NCBI GenBank assembly: GCA_020633825.1
Contig: JACKCV010000003.1
Location: 62,001-126,000, forward strand
DNA: 64,000 bases
Reading direction: 5' to 3'
From: Fibrobacteria bacterium
GTDB taxonomy: Bacteria > Fibrobacterota > Fibrobacteria > UBA5070
This document shows, in pieces, positions 30,992 to 39,827 of this stretch; within the stretch, counting starts at the first letter, position 1; every line of letters starts with the position of its first letter. The notes below the pieces were generated by a model. The model made no database searches, was not told the DNA's origin, and worked only from the letters and a program-made list of their open reading frames with translations. A program made the position numbers and the translations under genes.

Positions 30992-32155
30992 ATGCTGACG
31001 ATTCCACAGGCGACCAACCTTCCGGGGTTCTGGAAGGCCTTCGAATCCCTGGAAAGCGAGCGTCCGCGCCTCCTCGCCGATGCGGTGTCCCTGGCCGAAA
31101 TCGCCTCCCCCACCGGCTTGGAAGGACCACGTGCCGAGCGAGTTCGCGACCTGCTGACGGATGCACTCGGCGAGGCCTCCCTCGACAAGGCTGGAAACGT
31201 CCGCGCCCGGCTTCCCGGTCGCAAGGATGCCCCCAGCCTCATGCTTCTGGCCCCTCTCGATTCCAGCTACCCGGAGGGGACGATTCCGGTGGTCGATGTC
31301 CGCCCCAACCGACTGTCGGGAAAAGGAATCGCCACCCACGCCATCGCCTTGGCCAGTTTGGCCTCCCTGGCCAGGACCTTGCGGCGCCACCCGGTCCAGG
31401 GACTCGGAGACATCTGGTTCGTGGCCACGGTCGGCTCCGAGATGGCCGGGGATCTTCGCGGAACCTGCAACCTTTTCCCCTGGCTGCCCACGGTGGCCCG
31501 CCAGGTTCTTTGCCTGCAAGGCCCGGGCTTGGGGCGACTCGACCATTGGTCCGTCGGGACCTACCGCGGAGAACTCACGGTCTGGTCCCCGGGAGGCCAT
31601 TGCTGGCGGGATGCCGGCCGTCCCAACGCTTTGCGTCTGGCCATGGAATTTTCCCAGGCCATGGAAGCCGTGCCCGGCACGGGTTTTCCGCGCTCGATGT
31701 ACAATCCCTCGCGCCTGGAAAGTGGGGACGCCTGGAATACCCTGCCTTCGCGGGCGACGCTTCGCTTCGAATTCCGCTCCGACGGCGAGGCCGAGCTCCA
31801 ACGGATGATCCGCTCCGCCCAGGCCCACGCGACCCAACTCTGCCAAGGACTTCCGGGGACCCGGTGCGAATTGCGCCAGAGGGGGTTCCGGCACGCCACC
31901 GGGCTGTTTCCCGACCACCCGATGGTCACCGCCACGCGTGAAGTCCAGGGGTGGGCGGGCTTGACTCCTCGACTGGGGGCCTCGAGCTCCGATGCCTCGG
32001 TGTGTCTTCACTATGGGGTGGCGGCCGTGACCATCGGCCTGAGCGAGACCGTGGGTGAAGGCACCGGGATGGAAACCATCGAACTCTCCAGCCTCGACCA
32101 GGGCCTGCGCCAGGCCTTGGCCGCCACGGTGGTCCTGTCCGGAGGAGTGTCGTGA
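30992..32155 (+). CDS. M20-family peptidase homologue with altered metal site
   Basis: A 387-residue protein with the overall M20 layout: catalytic halves flanking a dimerisation domain ('TYRGELTVWSPGGHCWRDAG'). Key positions are changed. The usual 'AHxDTVFP' is 'APLDSSYP' (metal His to Pro). The 'GxGIxDN' segment is 'SGKGIATHAIA' (bridging Asp replaced). The 'GEEGxGDLRG' segment is 'GSEMAGDLRG' (catalytic Glu to Ser). The late 'GASSSDAS' keeps its Asp. It therefore looks like a non-catalytic or repurposed relative. It is coupled by GTGA overlap to the glycosyltransferase-like gene. The ATG has no Shine-Dalgarno site within normal distance. Confidence 0.78.
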   Translation: MLTIPQATNLPGFWKAFESLESERPRLLADAVSLAEIASPTGLEGPRAERVRDLLTDALGEASLDKAGNVRARLPGRKDAPSLMLLAPLDSSYPEGTIPVVDVRPNRLSGKGIATHAIALASLASLARTLRRHPVQGLGDIWFVATVGSEMAGDLRGTCNLFPWLPTVARQVLCLQGPGLGRLDHWSVGTYRGELTVWSPGGHCWRDAGRPNALRLAMEFSQAMEAVPGTGFPRSMYNPSRLESGDAWNTLPSRATLRFEFRSDGEAELQRMIRSAQAHATQLCQGLPGTRCELRQRGFRHATGLFPDHPMVTATREVQGWAGLTPRLGASSSDASVCLHYGVAAVTIGLSETVGEGTGMETIELSSLDQGLRQALAATVVLSGGVS

Positions 32156-33069
32156 CCGAATCCCTGACTCAGGAAACCTGGTTGCAGGAGCGAACCTTCG
32201 AGCCGTCCTCCCCGCTAACCGGTCGACTCCCGGGAAGACTGCAAACCGCCGGCCTCACGGTGGACGCGGTGCTTCTGGCGCGCAACGCCTCCGCCACCCT
32301 GGGAAGGCACCTGCTCACCTTGAGGCACGGGTGGCCGGGAGGTCGCTCGCCGTTCACCGAAATCCTCGTCTGCGATCTCGGGAGCAGCGATTCCACCTGC
32401 GAAATCGCCACGGCCGGAGGAGGCACGCTTCTGCTCCCCGAAGGAGGGGATTCGGCTCGTTTGTCGCCGGCCGCCGATGGAGAAGGCGTGCTCCAAGCCC
32501 TGGCGCATTCGCAAGCCGACATCCTGCTGGTGATGCCCGCGGAACTTCTTCGCCTGGACATGGACGCTCTCGCCGCCATGGTCGGAGCCTTCCTGGATTT
32601 CCCATCCTTGCAGATGGTGCTGGGATTCGAGGACGCCTCGGGAAACGAGCTCTCCCGCCTTCTGTGCAGGCCCCTTCTCTCCACCCTGCTTCCGGAGCTT
32701 TCCCTGATCGCCGATCCGGCATGCCCCTTGTTCGCGATCCGACGGAAACACTTTTCCGATCTTCCGCTGGCCCGGACCTCCGGATTCCAAGCGGCCCTGA
32801 TGGTCGACGTCTGGCGCATCGGTGGATTGGAGGCTCTCGCCCAGGTTCGAATCCCCCGCCTGGAACGGGAAACCAACGCGGCCTCCGACCATGGACAAGA
32901 ATTCCGTTGCGCGCTCGCACTTCTGGAAGCCCTTCGCCGTTCCCAGCGTTTCTCGACGCCTCGCGAATTGGGTCACATGGCCACCACGCTCGTGGACTCT
33001 CCCACGGGCAGTGGCCTCCTAGCACGAACTCGCCTGGAAGTCTTTCCCTGGCGTGAATCGCCCCTCTGA
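32152..33069 (+). CDS. GT-A-fold glycosyltransferase-like protein
   Basis: A 305-residue cytoplasmic protein with the start of a family 2/81-type nucleotide-sugar fold: 'VDAVLLARNASATLGRHLLT' and 'EILVCDLGSSDSTCEIA', reminiscent of glucosyl-3-phosphoglycerate synthase. Later stretches 'IADPACPLFAIRR' and 'LPLARTSGFQAALMVDVWRI' fit the same group. A classical DxD metal motif is not clear, so activity is uncertain. The GTG at 32152 overlaps the upstream stop and is preceded by GGAGGAG. lgt follows within about 35 bases. The sugar acceptor is unknown. Confidence 0.62.
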   Translation: MTESLTQETWLQERTFEPSSPLTGRLPGRLQTAGLTVDAVLLARNASATLGRHLLTLRHGWPGGRSPFTEILVCDLGSSDSTCEIATAGGGTLLLPEGGDSARLSPAADGEGVLQALAHSQADILLVMPAELLRLDMDALAAMVGAFLDFPSLQMVLGFEDASGNELSRLLCRPLLSTLLPELSLIADPACPLFAIRRKHFSDLPLARTSGFQAALMVDVWRIGGLEALAQVRIPRLERETNAASDHGQEFRCALALLEALRRSQRFSTPRELGHMATTLVDSPTGSGLLARTRLEVFPWRESPL

Positions 33070-33091
33070 CCAACGAGGCCCTGTCGTTGTC

Positions 33092-33099
33092 TACCTTTC
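33092..33099 (+). promoter_or_regulatory. Probable -10 element of lgt
   Basis: TACCTTTC, matching TAnnTTTG except the last base, 5 bases before the ATG at 33105. It would place the transcription start at or next to the start codon. Confidence 0.45.
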
Positions 33100-33104
33100 C
33101 TCCG

Positions 33105-33974
33105 ATGTCGACCTCACTCCCCCTGGACTGGCAACACATCCAGTGGCATCTCGACCCCGTTGCCTTGCAGCTTGGTCCACTGGCAATCCGATGGTACGGC
33201 TTGATGTACGCCGTCGCCTTCACCGTGTGCTACCTCCTGGTGATGCGGCGGCTGAAACGGGAAAGCTGGCCCTTCACCCGCGAACACATCGATCAGGCCT
33301 TGACCTGGATGGTGGTGGGCGTCCTCGTCGGGGGGCGACTCGGATACGTCTTCTTCTACGGGTGGGAGCATTTCAGCCAGCATCCGCTCCAGATCCTCTT
33401 TCCGTTCTCGCTGGAGGGCGGGTTCCATTTCACCGGCATCTCCGGCATGAGCTACCACGGCGGACTCGCCGGTTTCGCCGCCGCGATGATCCTGTTCGGG
33501 CGCAAGTACAAACTGGATGCCTTGCGGATGAGCGACCTCTACGTCCCCGCCGTCCCCCTGGGGTACACCTTCGGACGTTTGGGCAATTTCCTGAACGGGG
33601 AGTTGTGGGGAAGGGTTTCCGACGTTCCCTGGGCGGTGCGCTTCCCGGCCGACGCCACCAATGCGGGATTGGGCCTGCCCCCCCCTCTGCGCCATCCTTC
33701 GCAGCTGTACGAGGCATTCGGAGAGGGGGTTCTCCTCTGGGCCATCCTGTGGTCCCTGCGCAATCGCCCCTGGTTCCACAACCGAATGCTCGCGACCTAC
33801 ATCATGGGGTATGGTATCATCCGATTCGTCATCGAATACACGCGTCAACCAGACTCCCAGCTCGGTTTCGTCCTGGGATCGCTGAGCATGGGCCAGGTCC
33901 TCTGCCTGGCCATGATCCTCGTCGGCGCCGTTTTGAGCCTGTTCCCGACACGTGGCCAGTCGGTGAAGGTCTGA
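33105..33974 (+). CDS. lgt: Prolipoprotein diacylglyceryl transferase
   Basis: A 289-residue inner-membrane enzyme with about seven membrane segments that transfers diacylglycerol from phosphatidylglycerol to the lipobox Cys of prolipoproteins. The signature 'GYTFGRLGNFLNGELWGR' is intact, as are 'IRWYGLMYAVAF' near the N-terminus and 'HGGLAGF'. I chose the ATG at 33105 because TACCTTTC lies 5 bases upstream. An in-frame TTG at 33087 with GAGG 8 bases upstream is the alternative, adding six residues. The sigma factor gene starts one base after the stop, so they are probably co-transcribed. Confidence 0.95.
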   Translation: MSTSLPLDWQHIQWHLDPVALQLGPLAIRWYGLMYAVAFTVCYLLVMRRLKRESWPFTREHIDQALTWMVVGVLVGGRLGYVFFYGWEHFSQHPLQILFPFSLEGGFHFTGISGMSYHGGLAGFAAAMILFGRKYKLDALRMSDLYVPAVPLGYTFGRLGNFLNGELWGRVSDVPWAVRFPADATNAGLGLPPPLRHPSQLYEAFGEGVLLWAILWSLRNRPWFHNRMLATYIMGYGIIRFVIEYTRQPDSQLGFVLGSLSMGQVLCLAMILVGAVLSLFPTRGQSVKV

Positions 33975-33975
33975 A

Positions 33976-34824
33976 ATGAACAACCTCAACGAGCAGCTCT
34001 ACATTCGCGATCTCCATCGCCATCCGGTCCTCACCCCGGAGGAGGAACGCGACTACATCCGACGTCTGAAGGTCAACCCCGAAGACAAGGACGCGCAAGA
34101 TCGCCTGGTCACCGGAAACCTCCGTTTCGTGGTTTCGGTCGCCCGCCGCTACCAGAACCGCGGCCTGTCGCTGCTCGAGCTCGTCTCCGAGGGGAACATC
34201 GGACTGTTCAAAGCCGCCCAGCGCTTCGACGAGACCAAGGAAGTGAAGTTCATCAGCTATGCGGTGTGGTGGATTCGACAGGGCATCCAGAAAGCCCTCT
34301 TCGACCAGGTGGGAACCGTTCGGATTCCGCCGAACAAGCTCTCGCTCGCCAACAAGTTCAAACGGACCTTGGCGCGAAACGGCGGCGATTACGAGAAGAC
34401 CATCGAGCTTCCCGAGTTCAAGAACTACGCCGATGAAATTCCCGAACTCCTGGAGAAAATGGAGGAGATCTCCCTCAACAGCCCCATCGGTGGCGGTGAG
34501 GACGGAGAGAACACCACCACACTTCTGGACCTACTCGGCACCGACGGCGAACATGAGCTCGAGCGGGAAATGGCCGAACTCAAGACCAGCCTCGAGAAGG
34601 TGCTCCGGGATCTGCTCACCGAGCGGGAGGCCAAGGTCCTCTCCATGTACTACGGAATCAACTACAGCAAGGAATTCACCTTCGACGAGATCGGGCGGGA
34701 GCTGAAACTCACCCGAGAGCGGGTTCGGCAGATCAAGAACAAGAGTCTGAACAAGCTGCTCAAGAACAAGTCCGCCAAGGACATCCTGGAACCATTCCTC
34801 GACTCGAGGTCTCCTGAGGCATGA
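33976..34824 (+). CDS. Primary-type RNA polymerase sigma factor, short form without region 1.1
   Basis: A 282-residue sigma-70 protein. Region 1.2 is followed by 2.1-2.4 ('NLRFVVSVARRYQNRGLSLL', 'EGNIGLFKAAQRFDETKEVK', then 'FISYAVWWIRQGIQ'), region 3 and region 4.2 with the helix-turn-helix 'FTFDEIGRELKLTRERVRQI'. Region 1.1 is absent and region 1.2 begins almost at once. This compact form is typical of the housekeeping sigma factor of Bacteroidota-like lineages, which reads TAnnTTTG -10 elements, and such elements occur repeatedly in this window. GAAGG precedes the ATG at 6 bases. Whether it is the sole primary factor cannot be decided here. Confidence 0.9.
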   Translation: MNNLNEQLYIRDLHRHPVLTPEEERDYIRRLKVNPEDKDAQDRLVTGNLRFVVSVARRYQNRGLSLLELVSEGNIGLFKAAQRFDETKEVKFISYAVWWIRQGIQKALFDQVGTVRIPPNKLSLANKFKRTLARNGGDYEKTIELPEFKNYADEIPELLEKMEEISLNSPIGGGEDGENTTTLLDLLGTDGEHELEREMAELKTSLEKVLRDLLTEREAKVLSMYYGINYSKEFTFDEIGRELKLTRERVRQIKNKSLNKLLKNKSAKDILEPFLDSRSPEA

Positions 34825-36470
34825 ACACCCCGGTCCGTCTGCTTCTCGTGGCTCTTCCCCTGGGTGCCGCCGCCTTGGCCGGATACCTGTGGAAGAACCA
34901 CGACACCTCGATCATCCATCCGGCTCGGATCGCCTACGGATTCCCGGCCGACACCACCCTGTACCAGGGTCGCTCCCCGCGTCTTCCGGCGCCGGACAAC
35001 AATCTGCAAGCTTCGGATCGGGCCGTCCTGGATCGGGGCATGGAGCTCGTCCGATCGGGTCAGGGCTCGCGCGCCTTGGAGCTGTTCGAAGAACTCACGC
35101 GCAGGACTCCGAGCGCCTCCGATGCGTGGGCGCTGGCCGCCCGGCTACGCCTGGACACGAAGAACACCGCAGATTCCCTGCGGGCCGACACCCTCATCCA
35201 GCGCGGACTCGCGCAGGACCCGGGACATCCCTGGTTGCTGTTGTTCCAGGCGCGTCGTTCCATCCAGACCCAAGCCCTCAAGGACGCCAAGGAGCTCCTG
35301 GAAAAGGCACTGGACTTCGCACCCACCTTTCGTCCGGCCATGGAGGAATTGGCCCGGCTGGAGCTGAAGTCCGGGAATGCGGTGCGGGCGCAGCGACTCG
35401 CGCAGCTTTCGCTTTCCCTGGCCTCAGGCCGGGACACCCTCCCCTACGATCTGGTGGCCGAGGCGTTGTTCGCTCGCGAAAAGGACGATTCCGCGCGGGA
35501 ATGCCTCCGCTTGGGACTGGAACGGTATCCTTCCCAACCGCGCTATCTCTGGATCCGAGGCCTGCTGGCGGAAACGGCTGGAGACACGGCGTCCGCACGA
35601 GCGGACTACGAAAAGGCCCGGTCCACCGGGCACATTCCCGAAGCCGAGGAAGCGCTGCGGACCTTGGGTCTCAAGCCGCTCCATGGATCCGGAAGGATGG
35701 GAGGCTCGTTCTCCGGGACCAAGGCCTCGGAAGTTTCCTTCGCCATCGAGGTCCTCCAACCGTTGATCCGCTCCTATCCCCACGTGGCGGCCCTCCACTA
35801 CGCGCTCGGCCGCGCCTGGCAGGAGAAGGGCTATCTGGCCCAGGCCGACGATGCCTACCAGAAGGCCTTGTCCCTCGACAGCACGGTCCCCGGGCTGATG
35901 CCCTGGAGCCAACAGAACCGCAAGACCTTGCGGGAGAAGACCGAGCGGTTCGCCCTGGCCACCAAGGCCTCGGGGGAAGCGGCTTCGGTTTCCCAGGACG
36001 ATCATTGGTACGATCTGGGGCACTACAAAGTCCGTTGGGGGGTCTCCCGCTTCGATTTCCTCTCGCAGTTTCCCTCCGGCCGGTTCGAGAAACCCACTCC
36101 CACAAGCCTCTTCGAGAGCCGGGTCATGTGGGGGATCGAGCACCGACAAGTCCTGCGCTTCGATTCCACGGGATTGTGGAGCGTCCGCGTGAACCTCATC
36201 GACGCCGGGAAATCCTCGGTGGACCTTCTGGAGGAGGGCATTCGCCTGAACGCCCTCCAAGCGGGATCGGGCAATTTCGACGACCCGCGGGTCTGCCCGG
36301 AACTGGGTCAAGTCGAATCCGTCTGGTGGGAAACCGCCGACACCTACGAACTGATGGTACAGAGCAAGAAGTCCCCGAAGATGTTGGGACTGATCCGTTT
36401 GAGCAAAGCCCGGGTTCCCGAAGGCGGAGTCTGCGTCCTCGCCCCCATGGCTCTGGACACCTTGCTGTGA
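34821..36470 (+). CDS. TPR-repeat protein with N-terminal membrane anchor
   Basis: A 549-residue protein with one N-terminal hydrophobic segment ('LLLVALPLGAAALAGYLW') and TPR-type repeats over residues about 70-370 ('GSRALELFEELTRRTPSASD', 'ARECLRLGLERYPSQPRYLW', 'LAQADDAYQKALSLDSTVP'). The last 150 residues ('WYDLGHYKVRWGVSRFDFLS' onward) form a separate unrecognised domain. The ATG overlaps the sigma factor stop (ATGA). The role is unknown; repeat proteins like this usually scaffold envelope complexes. Confidence 0.7.
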   Translation: MNTPVRLLLVALPLGAAALAGYLWKNHDTSIIHPARIAYGFPADTTLYQGRSPRLPAPDNNLQASDRAVLDRGMELVRSGQGSRALELFEELTRRTPSASDAWALAARLRLDTKNTADSLRADTLIQRGLAQDPGHPWLLLFQARRSIQTQALKDAKELLEKALDFAPTFRPAMEELARLELKSGNAVRAQRLAQLSLSLASGRDTLPYDLVAEALFAREKDDSARECLRLGLERYPSQPRYLWIRGLLAETAGDTASARADYEKARSTGHIPEAEEALRTLGLKPLHGSGRMGGSFSGTKASEVSFAIEVLQPLIRSYPHVAALHYALGRAWQEKGYLAQADDAYQKALSLDSTVPGLMPWSQQNRKTLREKTERFALATKASGEAASVSQDDHWYDLGHYKVRWGVSRFDFLSQFPSGRFEKPTPTSLFESRVMWGIEHRQVLRFDSTGLWSVRVNLIDAGKSSVDLLEEGIRLNALQAGSGNFDDPRVCPELGQVESVWWETADTYELMVQSKKSPKMLGLIRLSKARVPEGGVCVLAPMALDTLL

Positions 36471-37519
36471 GTACCGCAGGAGCCATGTCGCGCTCGGGAG
36501 GATCCGACGCATCCAGGGCTTTGGCCCTCCTTCTGATGACGGCGACCCACACGTTGCGCGTCGCCTCGCCCACCACCCATTCCGACCTGTCCCAGTGGCT
36601 GATGTACCTGGAGCCCATCACCCCGACCTTGTTCGCCCTGCTCGCCGGAGCGGGCCTGGCGGCCTCGGCGCTCCACCGACCCCGCTCGCAATGGCGGTCT
36701 CGCCACGTGTTGCGAGGATTGGCCCTCATCGCCTTGTCGTGGCTGCTCTTTCTCCCCTACCACGGTCCCCAGTGGCCCGCTTCGCTCGTTTCCACCGGAA
36801 TCCTGCAAGCCCTCGGGACGGGAATCATCCTCACCGCCTGCATCGGATCCTCCATCGGAACCGGAATCGCCTCCGTGGCGCTCCTAGGGTGCTGGACCTG
36901 GATGGAACACCTCGGAATCCACATCGACGGATTGAACCAGGGTTCCTTCCCGATTTTCCCCTTCGTCCCCATGGTCCTGATCGGACATTCCTGGACCTCG
37001 CTCTCCCAGGGACGTGAAGGTCTCCGATCGGCGCTGTCCGTCGCGGCCGTGGTCGTGGTCGCCGTGTTCGCGGTATCTCCGGGATTCCGGGAGGTTTGGG
37101 GCCCTTGGGGAATGACCACCACCAAGCAGGTCTTCCAAGTTTCCCAGCATGGCCACGGGGCCCTGGCCCTCCTGCAGGACCTGGCCCAGGGAACACCCAC
37201 CGTCTCGAAAACCATGACCTTCTGGCACACCCGTCCCCATCTGGTCCCACTCCTGATCGCCTTGGCCTCCTTGGTGATCGTCTTCTTCCGGCACGTTTCC
37301 ACCCACATTCCCTCCGACATCCGCGCGCTTTCCCTGCTAGGCCGGCACTCGCTGGGATACTACCTCGGCCAATTCCTCGGATTGGGAGCCTTGGCCTTGC
37401 TGCCTGCGGCGTGGCGCCATGGCAATTGGACCTGGCTGGTGGCCACCCTGTCCATGGGACTGATCGGAATCAGCCTTTCCTTTTGGCGTGAACGAATCGC
37501 GCGTGGAGTTTCCCCATGA
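36467..37519 (+). CDS. Polytopic membrane protein, acyltransferase-like (DUF1624/Acyltransferase_3-like)
   Basis: About 350 residues with roughly 9-10 membrane segments. The start 'SDASRALALLLMTATHTLRV' (Asp, Arg and a membrane His) resembles the opening of membrane acyltransferases of the HGSNAT/DUF1624 kind. Later, 'LSLLGRHSLGYYLGQFLGLG' matches the C-terminal 'GrhSL..Y..h' pattern of that group. GTG at 36467 overlaps the upstream stop (GTGA); an ATG at 36485 is the alternative, with AGGAG rather close. The stop overlaps the RNase D-like start. The acyl acceptor is unknown. Confidence 0.6.
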   Translation: MSTAGAMSRSGGSDASRALALLLMTATHTLRVASPTTHSDLSQWLMYLEPITPTLFALLAGAGLAASALHRPRSQWRSRHVLRGLALIALSWLLFLPYHGPQWPASLVSTGILQALGTGIILTACIGSSIGTGIASVALLGCWTWMEHLGIHIDGLNQGSFPIFPFVPMVLIGHSWTSLSQGREGLRSALSVAAVVVVAVFAVSPGFREVWGPWGMTTTKQVFQVSQHGHGALALLQDLAQGTPTVSKTMTFWHTRPHLVPLLIALASLVIVFFRHVSTHIPSDIRALSLLGRHSLGYYLGQFLGLGALALLPAAWRHGNWTWLVATLSMGLIGISLSFWRERIARGVSP

Positions 37520-38175
37520 ACTATGTCCTGCAAAGCGACCTCACCGCGGAACAACTCGAGTCCTGGCTCAAATTGCCGGAGATCGCCGTGGACACGGAAT
37601 TGCACGGGCTTCGCCTGGGGCGCGACAAGGTCCTGCTGGTTCAGGTCGGTGATTCCGAGGGCAATGTGGCCCTTGTCCGCACCGCGGGAATGGATCAGTG
37701 CCCGCCCAGGTTGCGCACGCTCCTCGAAGCCCCCGGAGTGCTCAAGCTCTTCCACTTCGCGCTCACCGACATCGCCTTCCTCCGCGACAGCCTCGATGTC
37801 ACGGTCCGCCCCTTCTTCTGCACCCGCACCGCGTCCAAACTCGTTCGCACCTACACCCAGAGCCATGGTCTGAAGGACCTGGTCCGGGAATTCCTCGGCA
37901 TCGAGATGGACAAGCAATCACAGCAGACCGATTGGTCGAGGAAGGATCTCTCGATCGAACAATTGCGGTACGCCGCCAGCGACGTCCTGCACCTGATCGC
38001 CCTGTACCGTCGTCTGGTCTCCATGTTGGAGTCGCGTGGGACCTTGGCTTCCGGGGAACGGATGACCGATCTCGCCGCGCGTGCGATGGACGCCCTTTCC
38101 CTGGTCGCGGACCTCCATCGCTCCGGGTACGGGACGGGATCCGACGGTTGGAAGTTGGAGATCTTCGAGCACTGA
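37516..38175 (+). CDS. RNase D-like 3'-5' exonuclease (DEDDy family)
   Basis: A 219-residue single-domain exonuclease. Exo I is 'IAVDTELHGL' (D26, E28), Exo II is 'HFALTDIAFL', Exo III is 'YAASDVLHLIALY' with the Tyr of DEDDy enzymes. The HRDC domains of full RNase D are absent, so it is a short form like those found in many bacteria. It would trim RNA or single-stranded DNA 3' ends using two metal ions. The ATG overlaps the previous stop, making it the last gene of the lgt-sigma operon. Confidence 0.88.
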   Translation: MNYVLQSDLTAEQLESWLKLPEIAVDTELHGLRLGRDKVLLVQVGDSEGNVALVRTAGMDQCPPRLRTLLEAPGVLKLFHFALTDIAFLRDSLDVTVRPFFCTRTASKLVRTYTQSHGLKDLVREFLGIEMDKQSQQTDWSRKDLSIEQLRYAASDVLHLIALYRRLVSMLESRGTLASGERMTDLAARAMDALSLVADLHRSGYGTGSDGWKLEIFEH

Positions 38176-38304
38176 GATCCGCCTTCCCCGCCATTGCCGG
38201 GCTCAAAAGGCCTTGCCCGGGGTCGCGCCAGGACGCTCCGTCCGGAGTGGGGTTTCCGTTGATCGACGGGCCGTGGGCTTGGTTTCCGGGGAAAACCCTG
38301 CGGA

Positions 38305-39195
38305 TCAGGCCGAAGCCGAAGGGATCGGCTTCGGATCCTCTCCCACGAGGAGCCACGTCCAGGCATCGAGGAGCATGTTGGTGTCGTCCCAGAACCTCGG
38401 AACCTCGACATCCAAGGCCAAGGAGTTGTGGCATGGAGTGAGGGTGGGATACTGGCGACCGGGATCCAGATCCGTCCACAGGACACGTGCGTAGCCGAAG
38501 GGGGGGTCGACCGATTCCACCACCGCCTCCCCGGCCCCTGGACAAAGGAGGGAGACCATCGACCTGGCGACCGACTCGGGGACCATTTCGTCCCGCAGAT
38601 GGTTCAGCATGAACCGACGCTCCACGGGGGTCGCCCAGGGGGAACGTTGCACCCAGAGCGCGGGGCATCCGTCCTTGCGGTCCCAATCGGCCCACCCCAG
38701 CGCCACGCAACGCTCGACCAGGTGACGCATGGCGATCATGGCCGCGTACCCTCCTCCGAGGGAATGGCCGACGATGCAGACGCGTCCCCAGACCACTTCT
38801 CCCGAATCGAGGAAGTTGTCCCAACCCTGACCCGGGAGTCGGCGATCGACTTCCCGAAGGACGGCGATCAAACGAGTCCGGATTGATTCCGCCGCGGGGA
38901 GGCCTCCCCCACCTTGGAGCACCCGCTCCCGCAAGCCCTGATGGGCCGCCAGATCCCCTCCGGCGAGATCGTTGACGGCCTCGTCGTTGGGATAGCGCAG
39001 GACCAGGGCATGCAGACCGAGATCGGCGGCCTGGTCGGCGAGACTCCGATAATCGCGGGGCTGCCCCTTGGTTCCCGGAAGGATCAGGCACAGTCGACCG
39101 GCGGCGGTCACACGCTCGTTGCGGGACAGGTAATGCGGCGAGGTCCAGGAGCGAACCTCGACATCGCATTCGGCCGGAGGGAGGAAGAGTTTCAA
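38305..39195 (-). CDS. Alpha/beta-hydrolase
   Basis: A protein of about 296 residues with a serine-hydrolase nucleophile elbow 'IVGHSLGGGYAAMIAM', an oxyanion-type 'LILPGTKGQP' strand and a late 'LTPCHNSLALD' that may carry the catalytic His. It resembles intracellular or secreted esterases of unknown substrate; no signal peptide is evident from the TTG start at 39195. That TTG overlaps the TGA of the RDD gene (TTGA), which supports both the start and translational coupling. No ATG exists nearby in frame. Substrate unknown. Confidence 0.75.
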   Translation of the reverse strand: MKLFLPPAECDVEVRSWTSPHYLSRNERVTAAGRLCLILPGTKGQPRDYRSLADQAADLGLHALVLRYPNDEAVNDLAGGDLAAHQGLRERVLQGGGGLPAAESIRTRLIAVLREVDRRLPGQGWDNFLDSGEVVWGRVCIVGHSLGGGYAAMIAMRHLVERCVALGWADWDRKDGCPALWVQRSPWATPVERRFMLNHLRDEMVPESVARSMVSLLCPGAGEAVVESVDPPFGYARVLWTDLDPGRQYPTLTPCHNSLALDVEVPRFWDDTNMLLDAWTWLLVGEDPKPIPSASA

Positions 39196-39758
39196 GCGAC
39201 CGTTCCCGGACGCCAACGTCGCAGGACGACCACGGTTCCGGACCAAAGGTCGTGAAGCCCTCGACGATCGGGCCGGAAGGCCCCGACCAGAGCACTGATC
39301 CAAGTCGCCCAAAGCACCATCTGCAGGGCTCCCGCCCACGGGGAAGGGTCGAGCGGCGCCCGTTCGAGGAATTCCTCCGCGGTCACCCCCGGACCGACAT
39401 GGGCGATGGCCGACCCCACCACGATCACGAAGAGGAAGGGGACGATCTGGAAGAGCGCCTGCCGATTCCACGCCCTGCGCCAGCCCAATCGCACTTCTCC
39501 GGGAGCCACGACCCGCAGACCCAGGAGCATTTTCCCGGGGGTGGCCCCCCACACGGAAAGCATCACGACCGGAAGCACCGCATAGAATACTGCGGAGATG
39601 CCCAACGGCAAGGCGTTTCCCCACTGCAGGGAAACCTGCGTCGCCAATCCGAACAAGGGAGACAACAGCACCAGGATCCCCAGGTCGGCCACCTGGGCCA
39701 AGGCTCGCATCCACAGAGGCGCTGGACGCAGCAACACGATGTTCGCCGATTCGGTCAT
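39192..39758 (-). CDS. RDD-family membrane protein
   Basis: A 188-residue inner-membrane protein. The N-terminal 'LWMRALAQVADLGILVLLSP' carries the Arg and Asp of the RDD motif, followed by 'WGATPGKMLLGLRVV' and the late 'FRPDRRGLHDLWSGTVVVLR', all typical of the family. Some RDD proteins have been linked to Na+/H+ exchange or membrane assembly, but this one cannot be assigned. The ATG at 39758 is divergent from the penicillin-binding protein gene with 69 bases between them. Confidence 0.85.
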   Translation of the reverse strand: MTESANIVLLRPAPLWMRALAQVADLGILVLLSPLFGLATQVSLQWGNALPLGISAVFYAVLPVVMLSVWGATPGKMLLGLRVVAPGEVRLGWRRAWNRQALFQIVPFLFVIVVGSAIAHVGPGVTAEEFLERAPLDPSPWAGALQMVLWATWISALVGAFRPDRRGLHDLWSGTVVVLRRWRPGTVA

Positions 39759-39812
39759 TGCCTGGGAAAGGTACCAACCCGGAACCGACCAGCCCTTCTT
39801 CGCGCCACCTAC

Positions 39813-39820
39813 TACCTTTG
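39813..39820 (+). promoter_or_regulatory. -10 element (TAnnTTTG) of the PBP1A gene
   Basis: TACCTTTG, a perfect match to the TAnnTTTG -10 element of Bacteroidota-type promoters, 7 bases before the ATG. No Shine-Dalgarno site is present, so the mRNA is probably leaderless. Confidence 0.55.
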
Positions 39821-39827
39821 TGGCCCT

